From Pseudomonadota bacterium (GTDB lineage Bacteria > Pseudomonadota > Gammaproteobacteria > Burkholderiales > Gallionellaceae), in the NCBI GenBank assembly GCA_021782365.1, contig JAJXVB010000006.1, forward strand, positions 1 to 64,000: 64,000 nucleotides of DNA. The letters run 5' to 3'. This document shows, one piece after another, positions 14,666-23,618 of this stretch. Under the pieces are notes generated by a model. The model had not been told where the DNA came from. It saw only the letters and a list, made by a program, of their open reading frames with translations, and did not search any database. The position numbers and the translations under genes were made by a program. How positions within the stretch are numbered: the first letter of the stretch is position 1; each line of letters opens with the position of its first letter.

Positions 14666-16603
14666 ATGGTTTCCACACGCGCAGTGCAGCTCGACACGGA
14701 ATCCTGGCTTGCAGGCTTTGCGCGAATTTTCACGCCTGCCGAGACTGAAACCGTTAAGCGCGCCTGCACTCTTGCCGAATCGCTTTATGCCGGAAGGACA
14801 AATTCGATAGGCTTCCCACTGCTGCAGCATGCGCTGGGTACGGCAGGCGTCCTGTCAGACATGAACATGGATCACGAGGCTATCGCGGCATCCATCCTTC
14901 AGGCCGTTCCTGAATTCATGATCGAATGGCAGGATAAGATCCGTGCCGATTTCGGTTCCAGCATCGCGCTGCTGATGGAAGGCATCTCGCGCCTCGAGCA
15001 GATGCAGGAATTAAGCCAGGAGAGCCATGATCTCAAGAAGGGCGAATCCCAGATCGAAAGCCTGCGCAAGATGTTCCTGGCGATGGTGGAGGACATACGC
15101 GTCGTCCTGATCAAACTTGCCGAGCGCACGCAGACCCTGCGCGAATTGTCCAGCGCCCCAGAGGAACAGCAAAGGCTGATCGCGCATGAGACGCACAATC
15201 TCTACGCGCCTCTGGCAAACCGCCTTGGCGTATGGCAGATCAAATGGGAGCTCGAAGACCTTTCCGTGCGCTATCTGGAGCCCGTCCTCTACAAGAAGAT
15301 CGCCGGCCTCCTGGATGAAAAGCGGATCGACCGTGAAAGATACATCAGCGACATCATCTCCCAGCTGAAAACAGCCCTGGATCACGCAGGCATCAAGGCT
15401 CAGGTCACAGGGCGCCCCAAGCACATCTACAGCATCATCAACAAGATGAAGCGCAAGCACCTTGCGTTTGAAGAACTCTACGATGTGCGCGCGGTTCGCA
15501 TACTGGTCGAAGACGTGGAAAGCTGCTATGCCGCGCTTTCCCTCGTGCAGTCGATGTGGCAGCCGATAGAGAGCGAATTCGACGATTACATTGCGCACCC
15601 CAAGAGCAACAACTACCGATCCTTGCACACGGCGGTCCGGGACCCGCGCGGACAAGCCTTCGAGATACAGATACGCACCCATGAGATGCACCAGCATTCG
15701 GAGCTTGGGGTTGCCGCTCACTGGCGCTACAAGGAAGGCAAGAAGGCGGATTCGAGGCTGGACGAGAAGATCATCTGGCTGCGCCAGATCCTGGAGTGGA
15801 AGCAGGATCTTGCCGACACAGGAGACCTGAAGGAACAGTTCAGAAACGATCTCTTCAGGGATCAGGTTTACGTCTTCACACCGCAGGGAAGAGTCATCGC
15901 GCTGGCCAACGGCGCAACACCCGTCGATTTCGCCTACAGCCTGCATACCGATCTCGGGCACCGAACGCGAGGCGCCAAGGTGAACGGGCATATCGTTCCG
16001 CTTAACTATCCCTTGCAGAACGGGGAGCGCGTGGAAATACTGACTGCCAAGATAGGCGCGCCGAGCCGCGACTGGCTGAGTCCCTCCCTTGGGTTCCTGC
16101 ACAGCAGCAGGGCCCGCGCCAAGGTGCGCGCCTGGTTCAAGAGCCAAAACCTGGATGAGAGCATCGCCCAGGGCCGCGTGCAGCTGGACAAGGAGCTCAA
16201 CAGGCTGGGCGTGACATCCGTGAACCAGGAAAAGTTGGCTCAGCGCCTGCACTTCAACAAGCCTGAAGAGCTGCTCGCCGCGATAGGACGCAACGAGATC
16301 ACGACGAGGCGCATCGCGCAGGCCCTGCACGCGGAGCTTCCGCACAAGATCGCTGCGGTCGTGAAACCGACATATAGACCCCCGGCCGAGCGCAGCAGCT
16401 CGACCGGCATCCTGATCGAAGGCGTGGGAAATCTGGCAAGCCGCATGGCCAGGTGCTGCAATCCCGAGCCCCCAGACAGCATCATTGCCTATGTCACGAG
16501 AGATCGCGGCATTGCGATCCACCGCCAGGACTGCGCGCATATACTGCGCATGAAGGAAACCCATAAGGAACGCCTGCTCGATGCGAGCTGGAGCGTATCC
16601 TGA
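14666..16603 (+). CDS. relA: RelA-type (p)ppGpp synthetase lacking the C-terminal ACT/RRM domain
   Basis: Makes (p)ppGpp from ATP and GDP/GTP in the stringent response. Order: pseudo-hydrolase domain (about 40-200) in which the HDxxED metal site is replaced (AASILQAVPEF), synthetase domain with the RelA-type acidic SEFDDYIAHP and EIQIRTHEMHQHSELG, TGS domain from about 390 (DQVYVFTPQGRVIALANGAT), a helical region, and the zinc-finger/CC domain MARCCNPEPPDSIIA...HRQDCAHI. The protein stops at residue 645, just after that domain, whereas E. coli RelA has 744 residues and ends with an ACT/RRM domain. No ACT-like coding follows in any frame before the next gene. The truncation point is clean, at a domain boundary. 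Confidence 0.93.
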   Translation: MVSTRAVQLDTESWLAGFARIFTPAETETVKRACTLAESLYAGRTNSIGFPLLQHALGTAGVLSDMNMDHEAIAASILQAVPEFMIEWQDKIRADFGSSIALLMEGISRLEQMQELSQESHDLKKGESQIESLRKMFLAMVEDIRVVLIKLAERTQTLRELSSAPEEQQRLIAHETHNLYAPLANRLGVWQIKWELEDLSVRYLEPVLYKKIAGLLDEKRIDRERYISDIISQLKTALDHAGIKAQVTGRPKHIYSIINKMKRKHLAFEELYDVRAVRILVEDVESCYAALSLVQSMWQPIESEFDDYIAHPKSNNYRSLHTAVRDPRGQAFEIQIRTHEMHQHSELGVAAHWRYKEGKKADSRLDEKIIWLRQILEWKQDLADTGDLKEQFRNDLFRDQVYVFTPQGRVIALANGATPVDFAYSLHTDLGHRTRGAKVNGHIVPLNYPLQNGERVEILTAKIGAPSRDWLSPSLGFLHSSRARAKVRAWFKSQNLDESIAQGRVQLDKELNRLGVTSVNQEKLAQRLHFNKPEELLAAIGRNEITTRRIAQALHAELPHKIAAVVKPTYRPPAERSSSTGILIEGVGNLASRMARCCNPEPPDSIIAYVTRDRGIAIHRQDCAHILRMKETHKERLLDASWSVS

Positions 16604-16664
16604 TCAATAAAACACGCGCCCCTGACTTTGGGTTAAACTTAACGCCTAAACCTCAGGTACACAG

Positions 16665-18467
16665 ATGGAATCGATTCAGGAACAACTGCTGATCAACCAG
16701 GCTCTGCTGGCTGCAACGCAAAGCCTGGCCCAGGGAAGCACGCCGGATGAAGTTTTGAAGGCTGCCTGCAATGCGCTCGTTGCCTCGTCAAAACACATCT
16801 GCCTTGCCTGGATGTATCTCGGCAATCCGGACAGCGAAACCATCTCCCCCTCCTACACCGTTGGACGTGCTTCCGAATATACCGAAAATCTGATCATCGA
16901 TCTGTCGCCCGAAGCAATGCAAGGTCCTGGCAGGCGTTCGCTCGCAAGCAACCAGCCCGTTCTGGTCGACGTCCGTTCGGATCAGACCTTCGGCATCTGG
17001 CGCGAACGCGCGATCCAGTACGACCTCCAGGAGGCGCTCACCCTGCCCATAGGAAATCCCAACGAGACATATCGCGGACTGATCGTGATCTTTGCCGACT
17101 CTCCCGCGTATTTCAAGCAGGTGGGGATCGAGGCATTTGTCGCCTTCTCGCAGCTTGCGACCGTCGCGCTGCAGCAGGCGAACTTGAAGCTGATGCTGGA
17201 GAAAATGGCGAGCTTCGATCACACGACCGGCCTCATGAACCGGCGCGCCTTCACCGAAATCATCCATCGCGAATATGCGCAATCGAAGAGATCCGGGAAG
17301 CCCTTCAGCCTGCTGCTGATGGACCTCGACCGCTTCAAGCTGATCAATGACAACTATGGGCACGAAACGGGCGACAGGATACTTCGCGGCATCAGCGAAA
17401 CCTCGAGGAGCACCTTGAGGTCATGCGACTGGATAGGAAGATGGGGAGGAGAGGAATTTCTCGCGATATTGCCCGACACCGACGAAGCGGAAGCGCAGGC
17501 GATCGCGGAAAGGCTGAGGGAAAGCGTCGACCAGTTTTCGATCGAGCTCAACGGTCAACTGATCAAGGCGACGATGAGCATAGGCATCTCAAGCTTTCCC
17601 CAGGATGGCGAAACGCCCGATTTTCTCATCAGGGCCGCGGATGCCGCGCTCTACGAGGCGAAGAAGACTGGCCGAAATCGCGTCGTCGCCGCCAAGGAAA
17701 AGCACGAGATCTATTCCATCGCCTCGAAGATCAACAATGCGATCGCGAACAACCGCCTCGTGCCCGCCTACCAGGTCATCGTCGATCTCAAGACCCGCGA
17801 GACCGTCGCGGAAGAAGCGCTGGCTCGGCTGATAGACGAGAACGGAAAGCCCATCGAAGCGATGCAGTTCATATCGGCCGCAACCGAACTACAGCTCACG
17901 CACCTGATAGATTCCGAGATCATCAAGAGAACCATGAACCGCTGTGCTGGCAACATCGCGGCCGGCGGGGAACGCATCGCACATTTCGTGAACCTGTCAG
18001 GCGACTTTTTGCTTCACCAGGAACTCATACAGGAACTTTTCATTGAAGCGCAGGCAGCATGCCTGACCTGCGGCATCGATCTCGGCCCGGTTAAGCCGCT
18101 GGTTCTCGAGATCACCGAGAGGCAGCTTCTGGGAGACATGAATGCGGTGAAGGCCAAGCTCGCGCCCTTCCTGGATTTCGGCATGCGCCTGGCAGTCGAC
18201 GACTTCGGCAGCGGCTATTCCTCTTTTCAGTACCTGGCCGAACTGCCGGTCTCCTTCCTCAAGATCGAAGGCAGCCTCATCAAGCAGATCCGCGACAACC
18301 GGATCAGGAAGATCATCGGACGCATCGACGACATCGCCAAGGACCTTAACCTGATCACGGTTGCCGAGTTCGTTGAGGATGCGGACACTGCAAACATCCT
18401 TTGCGATATCGGCATAGACTGGGCTCAGGGTTATTATTTCGGCCGGCCGGTCATAGCCCCCTGCTGA
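16665..18467 (+). CDS. GAF-GGDEF-EAL protein (c-di-GMP turnover)
   Basis: Cytoplasmic 600-residue protein without membrane segments. An N-terminal GAF-like sensor (about 15-180) is followed by a GGDEF domain with an intact active site GGEEF (near 262) and an RSCD inhibitory I-site five residues before it, so it is probably an active, product-inhibited diguanylate cyclase. The EAL domain retains EEALARL, FVNLSG, LEITER, DDFGSGYSS, the lysine of FLKIEG and QGYYFGRP, but LKID has become LKIE and AEGVE has become AEFVE, so phosphodiesterase activity is uncertain. It follows relA by 61 bases on the same strand. Its stop is seven bases from the convergent livF stop. Confidence 0.92.
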   Translation: MESIQEQLLINQALLAATQSLAQGSTPDEVLKAACNALVASSKHICLAWMYLGNPDSETISPSYTVGRASEYTENLIIDLSPEAMQGPGRRSLASNQPVLVDVRSDQTFGIWRERAIQYDLQEALTLPIGNPNETYRGLIVIFADSPAYFKQVGIEAFVAFSQLATVALQQANLKLMLEKMASFDHTTGLMNRRAFTEIIHREYAQSKRSGKPFSLLLMDLDRFKLINDNYGHETGDRILRGISETSRSTLRSCDWIGRWGGEEFLAILPDTDEAEAQAIAERLRESVDQFSIELNGQLIKATMSIGISSFPQDGETPDFLIRAADAALYEAKKTGRNRVVAAKEKHEIYSIASKINNAIANNRLVPAYQVIVDLKTRETVAEEALARLIDENGKPIEAMQFISAATELQLTHLIDSEIIKRTMNRCAGNIAAGGERIAHFVNLSGDFLLHQELIQELFIEAQAACLTCGIDLGPVKPLVLEITERQLLGDMNAVKAKLAPFLDFGMRLAVDDFGSGYSSFQYLAELPVSFLKIEGSLIKQIRDNRIRKIIGRIDDIAKDLNLITVAEFVEDADTANILCDIGIDWAQGYYFGRPVIAPC

Positions 18468-18474
18468 CCCTTAT

Positions 18475-19182
18475 CTAGCCGCCAAGATATGCGCGCCGCA
18501 CCGCATCGCTGTCCAGCAGGGATGTGCCTGACAGCGTGATCGACCCGGATTCCATCACATAGCCGCGATCCGCAACCTGCAATGCGAGGCCCGCATTCTG
18601 CTCGACCAGCAGTATGCTCATGCCCTGTGCCGCGACTTCCTTGATCGTCTCGAAAATCTTCTTCACCATCAGGGGCGCCAACCCCATGCTGGGCTCGTCT
18701 AGCATCAGAAGGCGGGGCCTGCTCATCAGCGCGCGCGCCATCACGAGCATCTGCTGCTCGCCGCCCGACAGCGTTCCTGCCAGTTGATCGCGTCGCTCGA
18801 TCAATCGCGGAAAAAGATCATACATGCGCAAAAGATCCTCCCTGATTCCGGCATCGCTTCGGCTATATGCGCCCATCAGAAGATTCTCCGAAACAGACAG
18901 CCTGGAAAAAACCCCGCGCCCTTCCGGCACGAGCGCGATGCCCATGGACACGCGCTTGCAGGCTTCCACACCGCTCATGCTCTTCCCGTCAAAATGCACC
19001 TGCCCCGCATTCGATGGCTGCAACCCCGCGATGGACTTTAACGTGCTGGTCTTGCCGGCGCCGTTGCTGCCAATCAGCGCGACGAGTTCCCCTTTCCCGA
19101 CATCGAGATCTATCCCTTTGACAGCCTCTATGCCGCCATAGGAAATCTTGATTCCCCTGATTTCAAGCAGGCTATTCACCAT
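18475..19182 (-). CDS. livF: Branched-chain amino acid ABC transporter ATPase LivF
   Basis: Second ATPase of a high-affinity Leu/Ile/Val-type importer. Walker A LIGSNGAGKTS, signature LSGGEQQMLVMARAL, Walker B LLMLDEPSMGL; about 235 residues, typical for LivF. The ATG at 19180-19182 is preceded closely by GGGG and overlaps the livG stop; a TTG three codons earlier and a GTG one codon later are alternatives. It is the last gene of livKHMGF. The substrate could also be amides or urea, since this transporter class is broad, but no urea-specific context is present. Confidence 0.92.
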   Translation of the reverse strand: MVNSLLEIRGIKISYGGIEAVKGIDLDVGKGELVALIGSNGAGKTSTLKSIAGLQPSNAGQVHFDGKSMSGVEACKRVSMGIALVPEGRGVFSRLSVSENLLMGAYSRSDAGIREDLLRMYDLFPRLIERRDQLAGTLSGGEQQMLVMARALMSRPRLLMLDEPSMGLAPLMVKKIFETIKEVAAQGMSILLVEQNAGLALQVADRGYVMESGSITLSGTSLLDSDAVRRAYLGG

Positions 19183-19936
19183 CCACCCCAAGATAGGCGG
19201 AAATCACCGCAGGATCATTTCGCACCTCGTCGGGCACGCCTTCCGCGATCTTGCGCCCGTAGTCCAGCACCGCCACGCGATCGCAAAGCCCCATGATCAG
19301 CTTCACGTCGTGCTCGATCAGAAGCACCGTGATGCCTGAATCTCGTATCGCATTGATCAGCGCCTTCAGATTTTCCGTCTCTGTCGCATTCATTCCGGCA
19401 GCGGGTTCATCCAGCGCGAGCAGCAAGGGTTCGGTTGCCAGCGCGCGCGCTATCTCTAGCCGACGCTGCTCGCCATAGGAAAGATTCTTGGCCAGCGTCT
19501 GGTGAGGCTTCTTGAGTCCGACCATATTCAGCAATTCAGAAGCCTTGTCCCTGCATGCCTTCTCCTCCAGACGCGTCGCTTGGCTGTTCATGATTGAGCC
19601 CATCACGCCCGCCCTGGTTCTGACATGTCTTCCTATCATCACGTTTTCCAGCGCCGTGAGATTGGCAAACAGGCGTATGTTCTGGAAGGTCCTCGCGATG
19701 CCATCGCCTGCCAGCACATGCGGCTTTGCTCCACGATAGCTTTTGCCGTTGAAGTGAAACTCTCCCGAGTCCGGCTGATAGAGTCCTGTGATCACGTTGA
19801 AGAGCGTGGTCTTTCCAGCGCCATTCGGCCCGATCAGGCCATATATCTCGCCACGCTCGATGTGCAGGGACACATCTGTCAGCGCATTGAGTCCGCCGAA
19901 GCGTTTGCCTATGCGGGAAAGCTCAAGCAGATTCAT
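19172..19936 (-). CDS. livG: Branched-chain amino acid ABC transporter ATPase LivG
   Basis: First ATPase of the importer. Walker A LIGPNGAGKTTLFN, signature LSYGEQRRLEIARAL, Walker B LLALDEPAAGMN, and the C-terminal ILLIEHDVKLIMGLCDRVAVLDYG typical of LivG. The start is placed at ATG 19934-19936 (MNLLELSRIG) with GAGAGG four bases before; an ATG four codons earlier is also possible. It overlaps both livM and livF, which indicates coupled translation. Confidence 0.93.
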   Translation of the reverse strand: MNLLELSRIGKRFGGLNALTDVSLHIERGEIYGLIGPNGAGKTTLFNVITGLYQPDSGEFHFNGKSYRGAKPHVLAGDGIARTFQNIRLFANLTALENVMIGRHVRTRAGVMGSIMNSQATRLEEKACRDKASELLNMVGLKKPHQTLAKNLSYGEQRRLEIARALATEPLLLALDEPAAGMNATETENLKALINAIRDSGITVLLIEHDVKLIMGLCDRVAVLDYGRKIAEGVPDEVRNDPAVISAYLGVDGE

Positions 19937-21038
19937 TCGGCCTCTCATCTGACGAGAGTTCTCGGCGGCGCACCCTGGATGGCCAGAGTCCCGCCGGGCG
20001 ATAAAGCATCACCAGGATCAGCGCGAAGCCGAACAGCAGCATGCGCAGGCTCTCAGGATCGATGATGGTTTTGCCAAACAGCGCCTGCTGCACTGGCACC
20101 ACGCTGTGGCGCAGCAATTCCGGCAGCAGCGCAAGCAGCAATCCGCCCAGGATCACGCCATAAATATGCCCCATGCCGCCCAGAACCACCATGCAAAGCA
20201 CCATCACGGATTCCATCAGGCTGAAACTCTCCGGGCTCACGAAACCCTGGAAGCCGGCGAACAGCGTGCCGGAAATTCCGCCGAATGCGGCGCCCATCGC
20301 GAAGGCCAGCAGTTTCAGGTTCCTGGTGTTGATGCCCATCGCGGAAGCCGCGATCTCGTCTTCCCTGATCGCCATCCACGCGCGACCTATGCGCGATCTT
20401 TCGAGGCGCTGCGAGACAAAAACCACGAGCCCTGCGAAGAAGAGAAAGAGGTAGAAATAAAGATGAACGGAAGGAAGCGTGAATCCGAATATCCTCTGCG
20501 TTGCATTGAGCGAGATACCCGCGATGCTGATCGGATCGATGCGGCTGATCCCCTGCGGACCGTTCGTCAGATTCAAAGGCGCGTTCAGGTTGTTCATGAA
20601 GATGCGGATGATCTCCCCGAATCCCAGCGTGACGATCGCAAGATAATCCCCGCGCAGCTTCAATGTGGGCGCCCCCAAAAGCACCCCCATGCCGCCAGCC
20701 AAAAGCGCTGAAACTGGCAGCACGATGAAAATGGAGAGATGCACGCCATCCGGGAAGAGCCGGGGGAAGGCGATTGCCAAGTGAGGCGAGGCTGAAAGCG
20801 CATAGCAATAGGCACCCACCGCGAAAAAGGCGATGTATCCGAGATCGAGGAGCCCTGCATAACCCACCACGATGTTGAGGCCCAAAGCCAGCATGATGTA
20901 GAGCATCGCGAAATCGACGATGCGAAGCCAGCCGCGCCCCAGTAGCGCGTCGACCGCGAAGGGCAGAAGCAGGAGGACTGCGATCAAGACGATGCGCTTA
21001 TTCAGGCGCCTAAAAACAACCTCACGCGCGTTCTGCAA
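19923..21038 (-). CDS. livM: Branched-chain amino acid ABC transporter permease LivM
   Basis: Inner-membrane permease, 371 residues, eight to ten helices. Family segments are ALGLNIVVGYAGLLDLGYIAF near residue 60, LRGDYLAIVTLGFGEIIR, and the cytoplasmic coupling loop RSRIGRAWMAIREDEIAASAMGIN (contact with the ATPases), followed by GAAFGGISGTLFAG. It overlaps livH by 17 bases at its 5' end and livG at its 3' end. Confidence 0.94.
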   Translation of the reverse strand: MQNAREVVFRRLNKRIVLIAVLLLLPFAVDALLGRGWLRIVDFAMLYIMLALGLNIVVGYAGLLDLGYIAFFAVGAYCYALSASPHLAIAFPRLFPDGVHLSIFIVLPVSALLAGGMGVLLGAPTLKLRGDYLAIVTLGFGEIIRIFMNNLNAPLNLTNGPQGISRIDPISIAGISLNATQRIFGFTLPSVHLYFYLFLFFAGLVVFVSQRLERSRIGRAWMAIREDEIAASAMGINTRNLKLLAFAMGAAFGGISGTLFAGFQGFVSPESFSLMESVMVLCMVVLGGMGHIYGVILGGLLLALLPELLRHSVVPVQQALFGKTIIDPESLRMLLFGFALILVMLYRPAGLWPSRVRRRELSSDERPNESA

Positions 21039-21939
21039 GCCGCTCCCCCAGAAGTCCGGAAGGACGAAAGATCAGAACCGCGATCAGCACCAGGAAGGCG
21101 AACACATCCTGGTACTGACTGCCCATGAAGCCTCCCGTGATATCCCCTATATAGCCCGCGCCCAGGCTCTCGATCAGCCCGAGCAGCAGCCCTCCCAGCA
21201 TCGCGCCGCGCAGATTTCCAATTCCGCCCAGCACAGCCGCAGTGAACGCCTTGAGCCCCAACAGGAAACCCATGTAGTAATGTGCAAGCCCGTAGTTCGC
21301 GCTGACCATCACTCCCGCGACCGCAGCAAGCGCCGAGCCTATCATGAAGGTGATCGAGACCACGCGGTTGACATCCACGCCCATCAGCTGGGCGGCATGC
21401 TGGTTTTCGGCGACCGCGCGCATCGCGCGTCCCAGACGCGTCCTGTGAACCACGAGCATGAGGCCTGCCATCATCAAGAATGCCGCAACCACGATGACGA
21501 TCTGGATGTCGTTGATGATCGCGCCGCCTATCCTGTGCGCATGGTTAGCGAAGAGCTGCGGAAAGGAATGGTAGTCACGCCCCCATATGAGCATCGCCAG
21601 ATTCTGCAATACGATGGAAACGCCTATCGCGGTGATCAGGGGTGCCAACCTTGGCGCATGGCGCAAGGGACGATAGGCGATGCGTTCTATGCCGTAACCC
21701 AGCGCCATGCACACGGAAATCGCCAGAAACAGGCTCAACGGCAAAGAGACCAAGGGAGGGAGTCCCGCCATCACCGACAGCGCGGACAGCGCGACCATCG
21801 CGCCCATCATCACCACCTCGCCGTGCGCGAAATTGATCAGCCCGAGTATCCCGTACACCATCGTGTAGCCCAAGGCCACCAGCGCATAAACGCTGCCCTG
21901 AACCAGCCCGTTGATGATTTGCTGTAAGAATATTTCCAT
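21022..21939 (-). CDS. livH: Branched-chain amino acid ABC transporter permease LivH
   Basis: Inner-membrane permease partner of LivM, 305 residues. It begins with the family pattern LQQIINGLVQGSVYALVALG and GLINFAHGEVVMMGA, and carries the coupling loop RTRLGRAMRAVAENQHAAQLMGV and AAVLGGIGNLRGAMLGGLLL. It lies 24 bases after livK and overlaps livM by 17 bases. Confidence 0.94.
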   Translation of the reverse strand: MEIFLQQIINGLVQGSVYALVALGYTMVYGILGLINFAHGEVVMMGAMVALSALSVMAGLPPLVSLPLSLFLAISVCMALGYGIERIAYRPLRHAPRLAPLITAIGVSIVLQNLAMLIWGRDYHSFPQLFANHAHRIGGAIINDIQIVIVVAAFLMMAGLMLVVHRTRLGRAMRAVAENQHAAQLMGVDVNRVVSITFMIGSALAAVAGVMVSANYGLAHYYMGFLLGLKAFTAAVLGGIGNLRGAMLGGLLLGLIESLGAGYIGDITGGFMGSQYQDVFAFLVLIAVLIFRPSGLLGERLAERA

Positions 21940-21963
21940 TTATTCGGGAGCTGAGGCCAGAAA

Positions 21964-23109
21964 TCACTGCCCGCCTATGGTCTCCAAGGGCTGCCATTGA
22001 TCCTGCTTCACCTGGTACAGAGTGACGGCGCCGCCCTTCAGGTCGCCGTTGTTATCGAACTGGATTTTTGCGGTGATGCCGTCGTGCGAAATGGCCGCAA
22101 GCGCCGGCAGATATTTTGCTGGATCGGTCGAGTTGGCCTTCTGCATCGCGGCGATCATCACGTTGACCGCGTCATAGCAGTAAGGCGCATAAAGCTGGAT
22201 GGGCTGTTTGAATTCCGACTCGTAGCGCCTTGAAAATTCCATACCCCCGGACATCTTCTCGAGCGGCACGCCGGGCAGCGATCCATATGCGCCTTCAGCC
22301 GCGTCACCCGCAAGCTTGATGAATTCCGGCGTGCGCCCCCCATCGCCCATCATGAACTTGACGTTCAAGGCAAGCGCCTTGATCTGTCTTGCCATAGGCC
22401 CACCCTGCGCGTCCATTCCGCCATAGAACAGAAGCTCGGGCTGCTTGGCCTTGACGGCAGTCAGGACGGCCGTGAAGTCAACGGATTTGTCGCTTGTGTA
22501 TTCATGCGAGACGATTTCAGCGCCCGACGCGGTTGCCGCCTTGATGAATTCGTCCGCCAGCCCCTGCCCGTAAGCGGTGCGATCATCGATCACCGCTATC
22601 CTCTTGGCTCCCAGATTCTTCACGGCATAAACGCCCAGCGCATGCCCCTGCTGCGCATCGTTGGCCATCACCCGGAATGCGGTCTTGAATCCCTGATGGG
22701 TATAGGCGACTGCAGTCGCAGAAGGGGAAATCTGGGGAATGCCGTTGTCGCTGTATATCTTCGCGGCGGGAATGGTGGTGCCTGAATTGAGGTGCCCGAT
22801 CACGCCACTCACGTTGTCGTCCACCAGCTTTTGCGCGACGATGGTCGCGGTCTTGGGATCTGCCTGATCGTCTTCGCTAACGAGCTCGAAATGCACCTTC
22901 TTGCCGCCTATCGAGATGCCTTTTGCATTTGCATCCTCTATCGCCATGCGCGTGCCGTTCTCGTTGTCCTTGCCAAGATGCGCCTGCGGGCCGGTCAATG
23001 GAGCCGCAGCGCCGATGCGCACCGTCAGGCTATCGGATGGCTGATCGGTCGCGGATTTGCCGCAGGCGGCAAGCAGCAGGGATGCAAGCAATAGAGAGAC
23101 TAGGCGCAT
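21964..23109 (-). CDS. livK: Branched-chain amino acid-type substrate-binding protein, lipoprotein
   Basis: Periplasmic type I binding protein of the LivJ/LivK family. The signal peptide ends with the lipobox LAAC (Cys16), so it is probably lipid-anchored, unlike soluble E. coli LivK. Family segments: IGAAAPLTGPQAHLGKDNEN, VIGHLNSGTTIPAAKIY, PQISPSATAVAYT, VIDDRTAYGQGLADEF and YAPYCYDAVNVMI. 381 residues is normal. It leads the livKHMGF run behind a clear promoter at 23139-23168. Confidence 0.93.
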   Translation of the reverse strand: MRLVSLLLASLLLAACGKSATDQPSDSLTVRIGAAAPLTGPQAHLGKDNENGTRMAIEDANAKGISIGGKKVHFELVSEDDQADPKTATIVAQKLVDDNVSGVIGHLNSGTTIPAAKIYSDNGIPQISPSATAVAYTHQGFKTAFRVMANDAQQGHALGVYAVKNLGAKRIAVIDDRTAYGQGLADEFIKAATASGAEIVSHEYTSDKSVDFTAVLTAVKAKQPELLFYGGMDAQGGPMARQIKALALNVKFMMGDGGRTPEFIKLAGDAAEGAYGSLPGVPLEKMSGGMEFSRRYESEFKQPIQLYAPYCYDAVNVMIAAMQKANSTDPAKYLPALAAISHDGITAKIQFDNNGDLKGGAVTLYQVKQDQWQPLETIGGQ

Positions 23110-23138
23110 TTCAGATTCCTGATGAAGAAAACGACCGG

Positions 23139-23168
23139 ATTATGCGGAGCGGGCGCGCCTCTTGTCAA
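23139..23168 (-). promoter_or_regulatory. Sigma-70 promoter of livKHMGF
   Basis: On the minus strand a perfect TTGACA (complement of 23163-23168) is followed after 18 bases by CATAAT (complement of 23139-23144; 5 of 6). Predicted transcription starts about 23 bases before the livK ATG. The -35 overlaps the stop codon region of the cytochrome gene. Confidence 0.75.
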
Positions 23169-23569
23169 TTTGAGGGCCTGGAACCAGCGGGTTTCATGGG
23201 TTGCCTGGCCAACCCCAGGATGTATTCGACGAGCTGCCTGATTTCTCCCTGGTTGGTTTCGTTAGGATCGTTCGCGATCATCGGCGCCTCTCCCCAGTTT
23301 CCGTGCCCCCCATGGGAAATCTTGTGCATCAAGCCTTCCACCAGCGGAAATTCTTTGGCGTCGGGAGATGCGGAGCCATTGACCGAATACATATAGGCCT
23401 TTGCATCCTTGTATTTTTTCGAGACCTCCATCCACGATGGGCCCACGACCCTGTGATCGATCGCATGGCAGACCGCGCAGTTGTTTTTCTGCGCCAGGGG
23501 AGGCATTTCCCTCGCACTGAGAATGCTCGCGGTCATTGCCAGTGCGATTCCTGCAACGATAGGTCTCAT
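23165..23569 (-). CDS. Periplasmic c-type cytochrome, class I
   Basis: Small monoheme cytochrome of about 134 residues. A signal peptide (MRPIVAGIALAMTASILSA) is followed by the heme-binding CAVCH and, downstream, methionine candidates for the axial ligand in LVEGLMHKISHGGHGNW and EAPMIAND; the c551/c552-like pattern W-G-x-x-P-M suggests the latter. The start is the ATG at 23567-23569, preceded by AGGAGA; a longer frame starting five codons earlier would bury that ribosome site. The electron partner is unknown. Confidence 0.9.
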   Translation of the reverse strand: MRPIVAGIALAMTASILSAREMPPLAQKNNCAVCHAIDHRVVGPSWMEVSKKYKDAKAYMYSVNGSASPDAKEFPLVEGLMHKISHGGHGNWGEAPMIANDPNETNQGEIRQLVEYILGLARQPMKPAGSRPSN

Positions 23570-23618
23570 GTTCTTCTCCTGCAATCGAGTGAAGAAGCTG
23601 ATTGCACCAAGCTCAGAC

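Noticed and set aside
15011-16564. 517-codon open frame antisense to relA
   Set aside because: It mirrors the codon structure of a clear RelA gene, encodes no recognisable domain and has no ribosome site. Long antisense frames are common in GC-rich DNA.
20920-21927. 335-codon frame antisense to livM/livH, rich in His, Arg and Gln
   Set aside because: Composition is that of a reverse-complemented membrane protein gene; overlaps two certain genes.
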